From assembly GCA_036276695.1 (NCBI GenBank), contig DASUOI010000042.1, positions 1 to 22,500 of the forward strand: 22,500 bases of DNA, read 5' to 3'. This document shows positions 7,594-14,458 of this stretch, piece by piece (the first letter of the stretch is position 1; every line of letters begins with the position of its first letter). Under the pieces are notes generated by a model. The model was not told where the DNA came from, did not search any database, and worked only from the letters and a program-made list of their open reading frames with translations. Made by a program: the position numbers and the translations under genes. The stretch is from JANWLD01 sp036276695 (lineage in GTDB: Bacteria > Patescibacteriota > Saccharimonadia > Saccharimonadales > 2-12-FULL-41-12).

Positions 7594-8315
7594 TTATCTG
7601 CTCCGTCAAGATTATCGTTTATAGCTTTTAGTTTACTGACAAATTTCTCTCTAATCTCCTTGGAATACGGGTTTCCCCTTTGAACCGTATTAAATAATTC
7701 TATACTGTGATGGTTTTCAAGCTCAACTAAATCGAGAAGTTTTTGGTAATAATCCGTTTTAAGTTCGAACTCTGCGAGATCAAGTTCCCTCAGGCCGCGG
7801 CCGACGAAGAAGGTTAAGGAATGAACCCATGCCATCTGTCGATCGTGCTCTTCGGCAGACATTTCTATCACTTGTAAATTCAATAAGCTGCTCAAAAAAT
7901 TATATACCTTAGCTTTATCTTTCAGGCTAGACTCGCATATGACTATTTTCTTTGTTTTGCTGCCGCCTAAAGACTGCGGGCCGAATAACGGATGGGTCGC
8001 TAAGTACTGGCATTTTCCCTGTAGATTTTTTTGTAAAATTTCAACCGTTTTGGTTTTGGACGAGCAGACTTCGACCACTATAGTATTTTCGCTTGTTTTG
8101 CCTGCTAAACTTGCGCAAACCTCTTCTAGATCATCAAGATTAACAGCCAGTATGATTGCGTCGCATTTGATAATTTCTTCAAAACTTACTTTTTTTATAT
8201 TTGTTTTTTCTTCTATTTCTTCGTTTTTGTCGTAAACGGCAACTGAAATATTTTTTGACAATAACTCAGCAAGAAGCTTGCCGAAAGAACCATAACCTAT
8301 TATTCCAATTACCAT
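7590..8315 (-). CDS. tyrA: Prephenate dehydrogenase (short form)
   Basis: Oxidatively decarboxylates prephenate to 4-hydroxyphenylpyruvate for tyrosine. The 241-residue protein has an N-terminal Rossmann fold with GYGSFG (7-12) and an acidic D29 at the end of the second strand, which suggests NAD rather than NADP. The TyrA signature HPLFGP (H108) follows, with HDRQMAWVHSLTFFVGRGL (157-175) in the helical dimerisation domain. At 241 residues it is short for the family and has no ACT or mutase domain, so it relies on PheA (or another mutase) for prephenate. The ATG at 8313-8315 is fixed by the glycine loop starting at residue 4. I see no convincing SD. A 49-base gap separates it from the upstream membrane-protein gene, and the stop overlaps pheA. 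Confidence 0.87.
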   Translation of the reverse strand: MVIGIIGYGSFGKLLAELLSKNISVAVYDKNEEIEEKTNIKKVSFEEIIKCDAIILAVNLDDLEEVCASLAGKTSENTIVVEVCSSKTKTVEILQKNLQGKCQYLATHPLFGPQSLGGSKTKKIVICESSLKDKAKVYNFLSSLLNLQVIEMSAEEHDRQMAWVHSLTFFVGRGLRELDLAEFELKTDYYQKLLDLVELENHHSIELFNTVQRGNPYSKEIREKFVSKLKAINDNLDGADK

Positions 8316-8364
8316 ATATTAAAATCTGTCTATATTGTGACACAAAGAAGGGTGATACTGAACT

Positions 8365-9219
8365 TTATTCAAAAAACACGCTAAGAAGTATGATGAAGGC
8401 TGAGAACTTAATCAGATAATCAATGCTCAAATATTTTCCTTCTAGATCCAGGTAGCCTTTAGCCGTTACGCCTTTCTTGATGGCTTTATATTGTATAAAG
8501 GCTAATGCCCCAAGACCGAAAACAGTTGTGAAGGCAAGTGCATATACATGCCAGCCGAAGCTTTCCATGCCATATATACCTGAGCTTACCAATGAAACTA
8601 ATAGAGGCATCGCCGCCAAAAATAGCGTAGCTAAGCTTACATAGTAAATTGATAGCTTACCCTTTGTCCCCTTGTTCTGTCTTTCGGATATAATCCATAA
8701 TATAGCAGTCAGAACTACCAATGCCCCTGTTGTCTTGAGTGTAACAATACTATCAACTTGGGCGACCTTGCTGGACAGCGCCAGGATCAACGCTAGGGCT
8801 ATACCGCTGAAAATCCACCTGATTACCGAGGAGGAATTTGCTAGTTGTGATTCGTATTTTTTGCGTAATTTTGTTACCAGTAGAAGAGAAAAAACTGCCG
8901 ATAGGCCAAAGAAGAACGCTAGGACATATCTTATCTCAACTTCACACAGTGTTTTGTATGCGGGCCCGAAAATTGTCGCGTCCGTGGAAGCAAACGCATC
9001 TTTTGTGGCATATGGAAGGTTGGCGACGATAGTTTCTTTGGACATAAAAACAACGCTCAGCACCGCAAAAACAATGCTGGAAACTCCCGCGAAAATATTA
9101 AATTTCTTCAGCTTTTCAGTTGTTGCACCGTTATTTTTGTTAGGACTTGTGCTTTTTTTACTAGCCGCACTTGTTTTCTTTGGCTTGCGCGCAGATCTTT
9201 TTTTGGCAGTTGCCGCCAT
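8365..9219 (-). CDS. Divergent heliorhodopsin-like seven-helix membrane protein
   Basis: 284 residues: a very basic cytoplasmic-looking N-tail (1-38), then seven predicted membrane helices (about 42-59, 97-116, 132-152, 162-179, 190-211, 222-245, 264-282). The basic N-tail favours an N-inside topology, the hallmark of heliorhodopsins. Against heliorhodopsin 48C12, recalled from memory, I can align FNxxAGV in helix 1, FGLSAVF in helix 2, KKYESQL, IRW at the helix 3 start, VDSIV before helix 4, IQY, and in helix 7 E-x2-Y-x7-K with identical spacing. This makes K271 the presumed retinal Schiff-base lysine. The counterion (E107 in 48C12) is F136, and the two cavity histidines (H23, H80) are S48 and S111. 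The start is well supported by AAGGAG 9 bases upstream. A -10-like TATAGT lies at the complement of 9251-9256. Photochemical activity is uncertain; the fold call is fairly strong. Confidence 0.78.
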   Translation of the reverse strand: MAATAKKRSARKPKKTSAASKKSTSPNKNNGATTEKLKKFNIFAGVSSIVFAVLSVVFMSKETIVANLPYATKDAFASTDATIFGPAYKTLCEVEIRYVLAFFFGLSAVFSLLLVTKLRKKYESQLANSSSVIRWIFSGIALALILALSSKVAQVDSIVTLKTTGALVVLTAILWIISERQNKGTKGKLSIYYVSLATLFLAAMPLLVSLVSSGIYGMESFGWHVYALAFTTVFGLGALAFIQYKAIKKGVTAKGYLDLEGKYLSIDYLIKFSAFIILLSVFFE

Positions 9220-9250
9220 GCTTTTATTCTCCTTATCTATCTTGGAGATT

Positions 9251-9256
9251 ACTATA
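9251..9256 (-). promoter_or_regulatory. Candidate -10 box for the heliorhodopsin-like gene
   Basis: The complement reads TATAGT (5 of 6 to consensus), 31 bases upstream of the ATG, leaving room for the AAGGAG Shine-Dalgarno. The -35 region at about 17 bases is not convincing, so this is only a candidate. Confidence 0.35.
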
Positions 9257-9290
9257 GCACAAAATGCTAAACTCTAATTATGAAACATAG

Positions 9291-9313
9291 TGCTGGTCGG
9301 CAGTCTGATGCGG
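9291..9313 (+). repeat. Direct-repeat partner of the palindrome inside msrA
   Basis: These 23 bases match 9461-9483 with one mismatch (CTGG against CCGG near the start; both copies share GGTCGGCAGTCTGATGCGG). The second copy is the right half of a palindrome inserted in the msrA 5' coding region. The first copy stands alone in the msrA upstream region, without its palindromic left half. It is evidence of a small duplicated or mobile palindromic sequence. Confidence 0.7.
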
Positions 9314-9327
9314 GTATATATGGACTG

Positions 9328-9360
9328 AGGCCAGCGCACTTGGATGCAAAATCTGTTTTC
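9328..9360 (+). repeat. Inverted, insert-less copy of the msrA 5' end
   Basis: The reverse complement of this stretch matches the beginning of msrA in two blocks: GAAAACAGATTT and CCAAG correspond to 9416-9437, and TGCGCTGGCCT corresponds to 9484-9494. In the upstream copy the two blocks are adjacent; in msrA they are separated by the 46-base palindrome (9438-9483). The transcript could therefore fold back on the start-codon region. Whether this arose by inverted duplication or serves regulation cannot be told from sequence alone. Confidence 0.55.
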
Positions 9361-9413
9361 TCAGCGAGAAACGGACTGAGCCGTATAGGTGATACGGTGA
9401 AGGAGTATAGAAG

Positions 9414-10013
9414 ATGAAAAACAGATTTGGCGCCAAGAGCATCAGCAGTGCGGCCGGCTCTGCCGGTCGGCAGTCTGATGCGGTGCGCTGGCCTAAAGCT
9501 ACGCTGGCAGGAGGCTGCTTTTGGTGTTTAGAGGCAGTCTATCAAGAAGTAAAAGGCATCGAGCGAGTAATCTCTGGCTACAGCGGGGGAAGCGGCGATA
9601 GTCCTAACTTTGATAAAGTTCATATGACAAACACGGGCCACGCTGAAGCAGTACAGATTACGTTTGATTCTGAAGTAATTTCATACTCAAAAATATTAGA
9701 AATATTTTATTCCATCCACGACCCTACCACCCTAAATAAGCAGGGCTATGACGTTGGCGAAGAATATCGTTCGGTAATCTTCTACCACGACGCCGGTCAG
9801 AAAAAGACCGCCGAGGAGGTAACGGAAAATTATGCTGCCAAAATTTGGTCTGATCCTATTGTCACCCAAATAGTCCCCTATGAAAAATTCTGGCCAGCCG
9901 AAGACTATCACCAGAATTTTTATAGAGATAACCCGAACATAGGCTATTGCCGGGTAATAATAAATCCTAAGCTAGAGAAGTTTAATAAACAGTTCAAAGA
10001 CTTATTAAAGTAA
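9414..10013 (+). CDS. msrA: Peptide methionine-S-sulfoxide reductase, with inserted N-terminal segment
   Basis: Repairs oxidised methionine (S-epimer) in proteins using thioredoxin or another thiol. Family signatures are GGCFWCLEAVY with catalytic C35, SGYSGG (54-59), TGHAEAVQI (74-82), YDVGEEYRSVIFY (112-124) and AEDYHQNFY (162-170). C38 and C179 are candidates for resolving cysteines. Total length is 199 residues. The core starts at about residue 26; residues 1-25 form an extension, of which about 9-23 (Ser/Ala/Gly/Arg-rich) is encoded by a palindromic insert. The start is supported by AAGGAG (9400-9405) 8 bases before the ATG, and there is no internal ATG before the catalytic motif, so the extension should be translated. 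The gene lies alone on the plus strand, divergent from the heliorhodopsin-like gene and converging on lysS with only 2 bases between stops. Confidence 0.95.
   Translation: MKNRFGAKSISSAAGSAGRQSDAVRWPKATLAGGCFWCLEAVYQEVKGIERVISGYSGGSGDSPNFDKVHMTNTGHAEAVQITFDSEVISYSKILEIFYSIHDPTTLNKQGYDVGEEYRSVIFYHDAGQKKTAEEVTENYAAKIWSDPIVTQIVPYEKFWPAEDYHQNFYRDNPNIGYCRVIINPKLEKFNKQFKDLLK
9438..9483 (+). mobile_element. 46-base palindromic insertion in the msrA coding region
   Basis: The segment is symmetrical about 9460: GCATCAG (9439-9445) mirrors CTGATGC (9475-9481), and CCGGC-TCT-GCCGG (9454-9466) forms the hairpin tip, with a less well paired middle. It interrupts a sequence that exists uninterrupted in inverted form at 9328-9360, and its right half recurs at 9291-9313. 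It is translated as about 15 residues near the MsrA N-terminus. It resembles in principle the Rickettsia palindromic elements, which also insert in frame in genes; no sequence relation to them is claimed. Confidence 0.5.
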
Positions 10014-10015
10014 AC

Positions 10016-11542
10016 CTATCCTTCAAATCTAAGCCGTGATACAAGCCAATCCTTAGGCAAAGTGCTAAGGAACCATCCTGCTCTCGGACCAGAGTCTTTT
10101 CCTATTAGTACTTTATACAGCGTCTGGAAAAGCTGTTTAGGCTCAAGCTTTGTATTATCCTTGAATTCATAGACAGCTTTATGCAGCCATTCGGCATCAG
10201 GCTCTTTAGGACCTGATTCTATTTTCCCGGCAAGCGCCTTTAAATAATCTTTCTCGGCTTGGCTAAATTCCTTTGGGTTAACCTCTTTAAGGATATTGAA
10301 TTTAACTTCTTCCGGGGCCCATGTGCTAAGCCATCCGTCTATAAATTTAAGTTCGCTTAAAATAACATTTTTCTGGGCTTTTACATTAACAGCATGTTCA
10401 GTTCTCGCAATTGTCTCCAGTGTTTTATGAGGATCTTTAAGCGCTGATTGGTAGCTAGCCACCAGATGAGAAAATGGTACGCTGCTCACTACCGACTCCA
10501 CCTCATTTACGCAGAGTTCAACGAGCCTCTTTTTTCTTTCATCTTTGTCCGGTTTTGCTAAAAGCGCGGCGAATTCATCCATTAGGCGTGTTAAGCCGCC
10601 TATCGGATCAAAATGAAGTAATTTATTTGGCGGAGCATTGAGAATAAAGTAACGCATGACTTCTGACGGGATGATCCCTGTAGCTTCACTGGCAGACAGG
10701 CCAGTTCCCTTGCTGGCACTCATTTTTTTTGTGTCGCCAAATAAGTTTATAAAGTCATATTTAACGGGCAAAGGCGCTTCGGCTTTGAAAACTTTTTCTA
10801 TGACTTCTTTTCCTGTGTCATAAGATCCTCCTGCCGATGCATGGTCGCGGCCAAACGGTTCAACCGCTACACCTAAAAGCCACCATCTGGCAGGCCAGTC
10901 AATGCGCCAATCAAGCTTTATATCTCCGGAGTTATACGAAATAGTCCTGGTTTTGCTGTTTTTGTCTTCGTACTCCAGTGTTTTTGTTTTTTTATCCATG
11001 CTAATAAAACGTCTTTTTTTAAGATACCCTTCTTCATTCACCTGGATTGGCGACCATTCATCGCCAAGTTTTCGGCTTGAAATAGTTTCTAAAATATCCT
11101 TTATCTGCACCACATTATCCAGACTTTTTTCTATAGCGTCAGTGAAAAAGCCGGATTGGTATTTTTCATGCGCCCTGACGAATTCGACTTCTACCCCCAA
11201 TGACTCGCATCCCTTTTTAAGGCCGTCGATGAAATACTCAGCATAAGACTTATCAGGATCGGGGGACGGTATGTCATAAAGAGGCCTACCCAAATATTTT
11301 TCATAGTTAGACGGTATGTTAGCCGGAATTTTCCTAAGGGCATCCATATCATCTATAAAATAAATATGTCTGGCTTTGTGCCCGCGTTTTCTCAGCTCTA
11401 ATAGAATCGCATCGCAAATAACCAGCTCGCGCATATGTCCTAAATGGTATTCACCGGAAGGCGATCCGCCGGACTCTATCAGAATCTCACCTTCAGTATG
11501 TAGTGCGACTAACTTATCAACGATTGTGCTAAGCCAATTCAT
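10016..11542 (-). CDS. lysS: Lysyl-tRNA synthetase, class I
   Basis: Charges tRNA-Lys with a class I (Rossmann) catalytic domain, the archaeal/spirochaete type unrelated to the common class II LysRS. The 508 residues contain the HIGH-equivalent HLGH (33-36), FIDDMDALRKIP (62-73), the family-typical WRIDWPARWWLLGVAVEPFGRDHASAGGSYDTG (two blocks, about 212-244) and the KMSKS-equivalent KMSASKG (273-279). An alpha-helical anticodon-binding domain follows, starting at about residue 290. The length fits the family (about 500-530). The ATG is 2 bases after the folE stop, so the gene is co-transcribed with folE. It converges on msrA with a 2-base gap and no visible terminator, so the two transcripts probably overlap. 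Confidence 0.95.
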   Translation of the reverse strand: MNWLSTIVDKLVALHTEGEILIESGGSPSGEYHLGHMRELVICDAILLELRKRGHKARHIYFIDDMDALRKIPANIPSNYEKYLGRPLYDIPSPDPDKSYAEYFIDGLKKGCESLGVEVEFVRAHEKYQSGFFTDAIEKSLDNVVQIKDILETISSRKLGDEWSPIQVNEEGYLKKRRFISMDKKTKTLEYEDKNSKTRTISYNSGDIKLDWRIDWPARWWLLGVAVEPFGRDHASAGGSYDTGKEVIEKVFKAEAPLPVKYDFINLFGDTKKMSASKGTGLSASEATGIIPSEVMRYFILNAPPNKLLHFDPIGGLTRLMDEFAALLAKPDKDERKKRLVELCVNEVESVVSSVPFSHLVASYQSALKDPHKTLETIARTEHAVNVKAQKNVILSELKFIDGWLSTWAPEEVKFNILKEVNPKEFSQAEKDYLKALAGKIESGPKEPDAEWLHKAVYEFKDNTKLEPKQLFQTLYKVLIGKDSGPRAGWFLSTLPKDWLVSRLRFEG

Positions 11543-11544
11543 CT

Positions 11545-12087
11545 CTACCCTTTTACTAAATTTAGAAATTCTTCACGCGATTTTATATCGCTTAGAAAAC
11601 GTCCGCGCATCGCTGAAGTTACCATCTTGCTATGTTGCTTTTCCGCACCGCGCATCATTATACAAAAATGCTCCGCCTCGATTATAACTCCTACTGCTTT
11701 GGGCATTATCTTCTCGTTTAAAGCGTTCGCAATCTGGTTCGTGAGTCTTTCCTGCATTTGTAGTCTTCGGGCGAAAAGATCAACGACACGAGCGATTTTC
11801 GACAAGCCGATGACTTTGCCGTCGGGAATGTACGCTACGTGAGCCTTGCCGGCAAAAGGCAGCATATGATGCTCGCATAAGCTGTAAATCTCTATATCTT
11901 TGATCAGCACCATTTCATTGTGGTCCACAGGAAATATAGCCCCGTTTATAACTTTGTCTATATCCTGCGTGTATCCGCGGGTTAAGAACTTTAGTGCTTT
12001 CTCGACGCGCTTGGGTGTTCCTTCAAGCCCGACTCGAGTCGGATCTTCACCAAGTTCTTGAATAATCTTTCTGACCTCTTTTTCCAT
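11545..12087 (-). CDS. folE: GTP cyclohydrolase I
   Basis: Converts GTP to 7,8-dihydroneopterin triphosphate, the first step of folate (and queuosine/pterin) synthesis. The 180 residues have the zinc ligands C71 and H74 (SLCEHHMLPF) and C142 (EHFCIMMRG), plus GLEGTPKRV (20-28), HVAYIPDGKVIGLSKIAR (83-100) and the C-terminal TSAMRG (157-162). These are all standard for type IA enzymes. An in-frame TGA six codons upstream makes the ATG at 12085-12087 the start. A TATGAT hexamer (complement of 12097-12102) lies 9 bases upstream with no SD at normal spacing, suggesting a leaderless start. It is separated from greA by an inverted heptamer element and followed after 2 bases by lysS. No other folate gene is in the window. 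Confidence 0.96.
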   Translation of the reverse strand: MEKEVRKIIQELGEDPTRVGLEGTPKRVEKALKFLTRGYTQDIDKVINGAIFPVDHNEMVLIKDIEIYSLCEHHMLPFAGKAHVAYIPDGKVIGLSKIARVVDLFARRLQMQERLTNQIANALNEKIMPKAVGVIIEAEHFCIMMRGAEKQHSKMVTSAMRGRFLSDIKSREEFLNLVKG

Positions 12088-12096
12088 AACGTAAAC

Positions 12097-12102
12097 ATCA
12101 TA
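12097..12102 (-). promoter_or_regulatory. Candidate -10 box for folE (leaderless geometry)
   Basis: The complement reads TATGAT (5 of 6), ending 9 bases before the folE ATG. The -35 region is poor. The geometry matches rpmE and other genes in this window. Confidence 0.35.
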
Positions 12103-12126
12103 TCACCTTTCCACGTAGCTACGCTT

Positions 12127-12218
12127 CAGTTTACAGGTTGCAGCTGACAGTAGACAGCAGGAACGGATAGATTTTTTATACTGTAAACTGTCAGCTGTTC
12201 ACTATACGCTAACCCCTA
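12127..12218. repeat. Inverted heptamer-array element, gene-less (folE-greA gap)
   Basis: On the plus strand, 12127-12161 is exactly five 7-base units beginning CAG (first CAGTTTA, last CAGCAGG). After a 15-base spacer, 12177-12218 is six 7-base units on the opposite strand; read on the minus strand they begin with TAGGGGT and end with CAGTATA. Three of those six begin TAG and three begin CAG, which links the CAG-type and TAG-type arrays seen elsewhere. The arrays face each other, and parts pair well (CAGTTTACAG with CTGTAAACTG). Together with two more loci this defines a repeated architecture. Confidence 0.7.
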
Positions 12219-12225
12219 GACGTGA

Positions 12226-12687
12226 CTAGCTTATATCGGCTATTTTATAAGAAGTCGTTTCAGACGAGGTAGTAATTTCTACTGAATCGCCGAGAGTTTT
12301 GCCTATCAAACTTTTTCCTATAGGAGATTCGTCTGAAATCTTTCCTTCAAGCGGATCGGCCTCTACGGTACCTACTACTTGAAATTCCTTGGGCTTGCCA
12401 GACTTTGATTTTAACTTTACTTTGCTGCCAAGTCTTACTTTGTTATTTCCTCTTGGTTTGCTTATGACCTCAGTGTTAGCCAGTATGTGTTCCAGCTCTG
12501 ATATTCTTGCTTCTGTACGCTCCTGGTCTTCTTTGGCGGCATGATATTCCGCGTTTTCGGTAAGATCGCCTTGTTCGCGAGCAGTTTTTATAGCCTCTGC
12601 GATTTCGCTCCTGCGTGAAGTTAAAGAATCAAGCTCGTCTTGGAGTTCTTTTATACCATCTTTGGTCATGTGAAACTGTTTTTTCAA
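12226..12687 (-). CDS. greA: Transcription elongation factor GreA
   Basis: Rescues backtracked RNA polymerase by stimulating transcript cleavage through the secondary channel. The 153 residues have an N-terminal coiled-coil hairpin (about 8-78) with the tip motif GDLTENAEYHAAKE (acidic D/E residues that reach the active site), and a C-terminal FKBP-like domain (about 82-153) with SPIGKSLIGKTLGDSVEI. The start is TTG at 12685-12687, chosen because AGGAGG lies 4-5 bases upstream; an internal ATG at residue 7 has no SD. A good promoter lies in the gap to proS (-35 TTGCGT, 16 bases, -10 TATAAT), so greA can be transcribed independently of proS. Confidence 0.97.
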   Translation of the reverse strand: MKKQFHMTKDGIKELQDELDSLTSRRSEIAEAIKTAREQGDLTENAEYHAAKEDQERTEARISELEHILANTEVISKPRGNNKVRLGSKVKLKSKSGKPKEFQVVGTVEADPLEGKISDESPIGKSLIGKTLGDSVEITTSSETTSYKIADIS

Positions 12688-12733
12688 AATTCCTCCTAAT
12701 TTGGCATGTCAAGGCCAGGTTTTAATCCCTTAG

Positions 12734-12761
12734 ATTATACCTGCTTGATTCTATGACGCAA
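12734..12761 (-). promoter_or_regulatory. Promoter for greA
   Basis: On the minus strand, -35 TTGCGT (complement of 12756-12761) overlaps the last codons of proS, followed by a 16-base spacer and a perfect -10 TATAAT (12734-12739). Transcription would start near 12727, giving a roughly 40-base leader that contains the strong AGGAGG site of greA. Confidence 0.65.
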
Positions 12762-14445
12762 GCTGTTTATGCAGTTCGGCTTTTTTTATGATTTCTATCT
12801 TATCGGAATCTCTTTTCTTATATTCTACACCGCCGGACTTTAGAGATCTTTCACTTACTACTACTCTGTGAGGTATGCCGATTAAGTCCGCGTCGGCGAA
12901 CTTCTCTCCCGGACGTATATCGCGATCATCAAACAATACTTCGATACCTGCGCTTTCTAGTTCGTCATAGACAGCCTGTGCTTCCTTATTCGTCTTTTCA
13001 TCAGTGCCTAACAATGCCAGATAAACTTTAAATGGTGCTATGTTATCTGGCCAGATTATACCTTTCCCGTCATGGTATTTCTCTACAATTGCCGCCATAG
13101 TCCTGCCGATTCCTATTCCATAACAACCCATATAATATTTTTGTCTCTTACCATTTTCAGACGTATACTCGGCACCTTTCATAAGATTAGAGTAGTGGTA
13201 TCCCAGCTGGAATATATTACCTACTTCTATACCTTTTTTTTCCGTCAGACCGCTACTCGGTAGTGCCAAAGCTACATCTCCTTCAATATCGGGCTTGAAG
13301 TCGCGGTCAATGTTAATATTTAAAAGATCTTTATTTGCTTTATTAGCCCCGCCGTAAGCATTCTTCACCGTTCTTAAGCTGTTGTCTCCTACTATTATTA
13401 CTTTTTTGTTGGTTTTCTTGCTTTTCTTTGGAAAATTCACAGGAGATATAAATCCTGGTTCGCTTCCCAAATCCTCCCGAATCTCTTCGTCTGTAGCGGG
13501 ACGTAAATCCCAAGCATTAGCTATATGCATCAGCTTAGTCTCGTTCACATCATAGTCCCCTCTAATAACGACCAGTACATATTTTTTGTCAGATTCATCG
13601 TAGTACAAAACGTCTTTTATCTGTTGCCATAGGGGCAAATTATGCAGTTTTGCTCCATCTTCCATAGTTTTACCGCGTTTTGCTTCTACCTCTTTCAGTG
13701 TTTCATCTTTTTGATCCAGATTTTTTGGTCCAGCTTTTACTTCCATCACATCTTCGTGAGCTGCCTCGCCTGTTTTTGACACGAAATATCGGCTCTCGCC
13801 TGCTTCGCTGTCGCATATAAACTCATGGCAATATTCTCCGCCTATGTAGCCGTTGTCAGCTCTGACTTTTTCCGTTTTTAAACCGACTTCTTCAAAAATG
13901 TCGGTGTAAGCTTGGCTCATGTCTTCATAGATTTTCTTGAACTGGTCTTCTGTACTAAAACTATAGGCATCCTTCATGACGAATTCACGCACGCGAAGCA
14001 AACCACCCCTAGCACGCATCTCGTCGCGGAATTTCATGGAAAATTGATAAATGTTAAATGGCAGATCTTTATAGCTGATGTTGAATTTACGAACTAGATC
14101 CACCGCCATCTCCTCGGCAGTACCTCCTAGGGCGAATTCAGCCTCGCGCCGGTCAGTAATTTTCATCAGCTCAAAACCAGTTGTCGATGTCCTGTTAGTT
14201 TCCTGCCATAATTCTATAGGGTGCAGAACGGGCATAGTTAGTTCTTGCGCCCCGTGTTTATCCATATGTTTCCTTACCACCCCTGCAATTTTGTCGTGTA
14301 CTTTTTGACCCAGCGGCAATAAGTAGTAACGCCCTGCTGTAGACTCGCGGATAAATCCGGCTTGGGTAAGCAAGCGATGCGAATCAATCTTATAATCCGA
14401 GCCTTCTGTTTTTGATGTTTTCCCAAAAAGTTTTGAATATCTCAT
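12751..14445 (-). CDS. proS: Prolyl-tRNA synthetase, bacterial type with editing domain
   Basis: Charges tRNA-Pro; class II synthetase. The 564 residues match the bacterial long form: a catalytic core beginning MRYSKLFGKT, TGFELMKITDRREAEFALGGTAEE (motif around the proline pocket), motif 2 (FRDEMRARGGLLRVREFVMKDAYSF), an inserted YbaK-like editing domain (about 225-390, with VLVVIRGDYDVNETKL and GDVALALPSSGL regions), motif 3 (YGIGIGRTMAAIVE) and a C-terminal anticodon-binding domain (VLFDDRDIRPGEKFADADLIGIPHRVVV). The ATG is preceded by AGGAAGGA at good spacing and lies 13 bases after the stop of the 156-residue gene, so the two form one operon. Upstream of that operon is a leader with Pro codons and alternative hairpins, implying control by proline charging. 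Confidence 0.97.
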   Translation of the reverse strand: MRYSKLFGKTSKTEGSDYKIDSHRLLTQAGFIRESTAGRYYLLPLGQKVHDKIAGVVRKHMDKHGAQELTMPVLHPIELWQETNRTSTTGFELMKITDRREAEFALGGTAEEMAVDLVRKFNISYKDLPFNIYQFSMKFRDEMRARGGLLRVREFVMKDAYSFSTEDQFKKIYEDMSQAYTDIFEEVGLKTEKVRADNGYIGGEYCHEFICDSEAGESRYFVSKTGEAAHEDVMEVKAGPKNLDQKDETLKEVEAKRGKTMEDGAKLHNLPLWQQIKDVLYYDESDKKYVLVVIRGDYDVNETKLMHIANAWDLRPATDEEIREDLGSEPGFISPVNFPKKSKKTNKKVIIVGDNSLRTVKNAYGGANKANKDLLNINIDRDFKPDIEGDVALALPSSGLTEKKGIEVGNIFQLGYHYSNLMKGAEYTSENGKRQKYYMGCYGIGIGRTMAAIVEKYHDGKGIIWPDNIAPFKVYLALLGTDEKTNKEAQAVYDELESAGIEVLFDDRDIRPGEKFADADLIGIPHRVVVSERSLKSGGVEYKKRDSDKIEIIKKAELHKQLAS

Positions 14446-14458
14446 TTTAATCCTTCCT

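Noticed and set aside
9363..9397. Riboswitch in the msrA leader
   Set aside because: Small hairpins are visible (TTTCTC/GAGAAA; CCGTAT/ATACGG just before the SD), but they match no riboswitch class I know; they may be simple translation-modulating stems.
12127..12218. CRISPR-like repeats
   Set aside because: The units are 7 bases long without distinct spacers and face each other on opposite strands, so they do not fit a CRISPR array.
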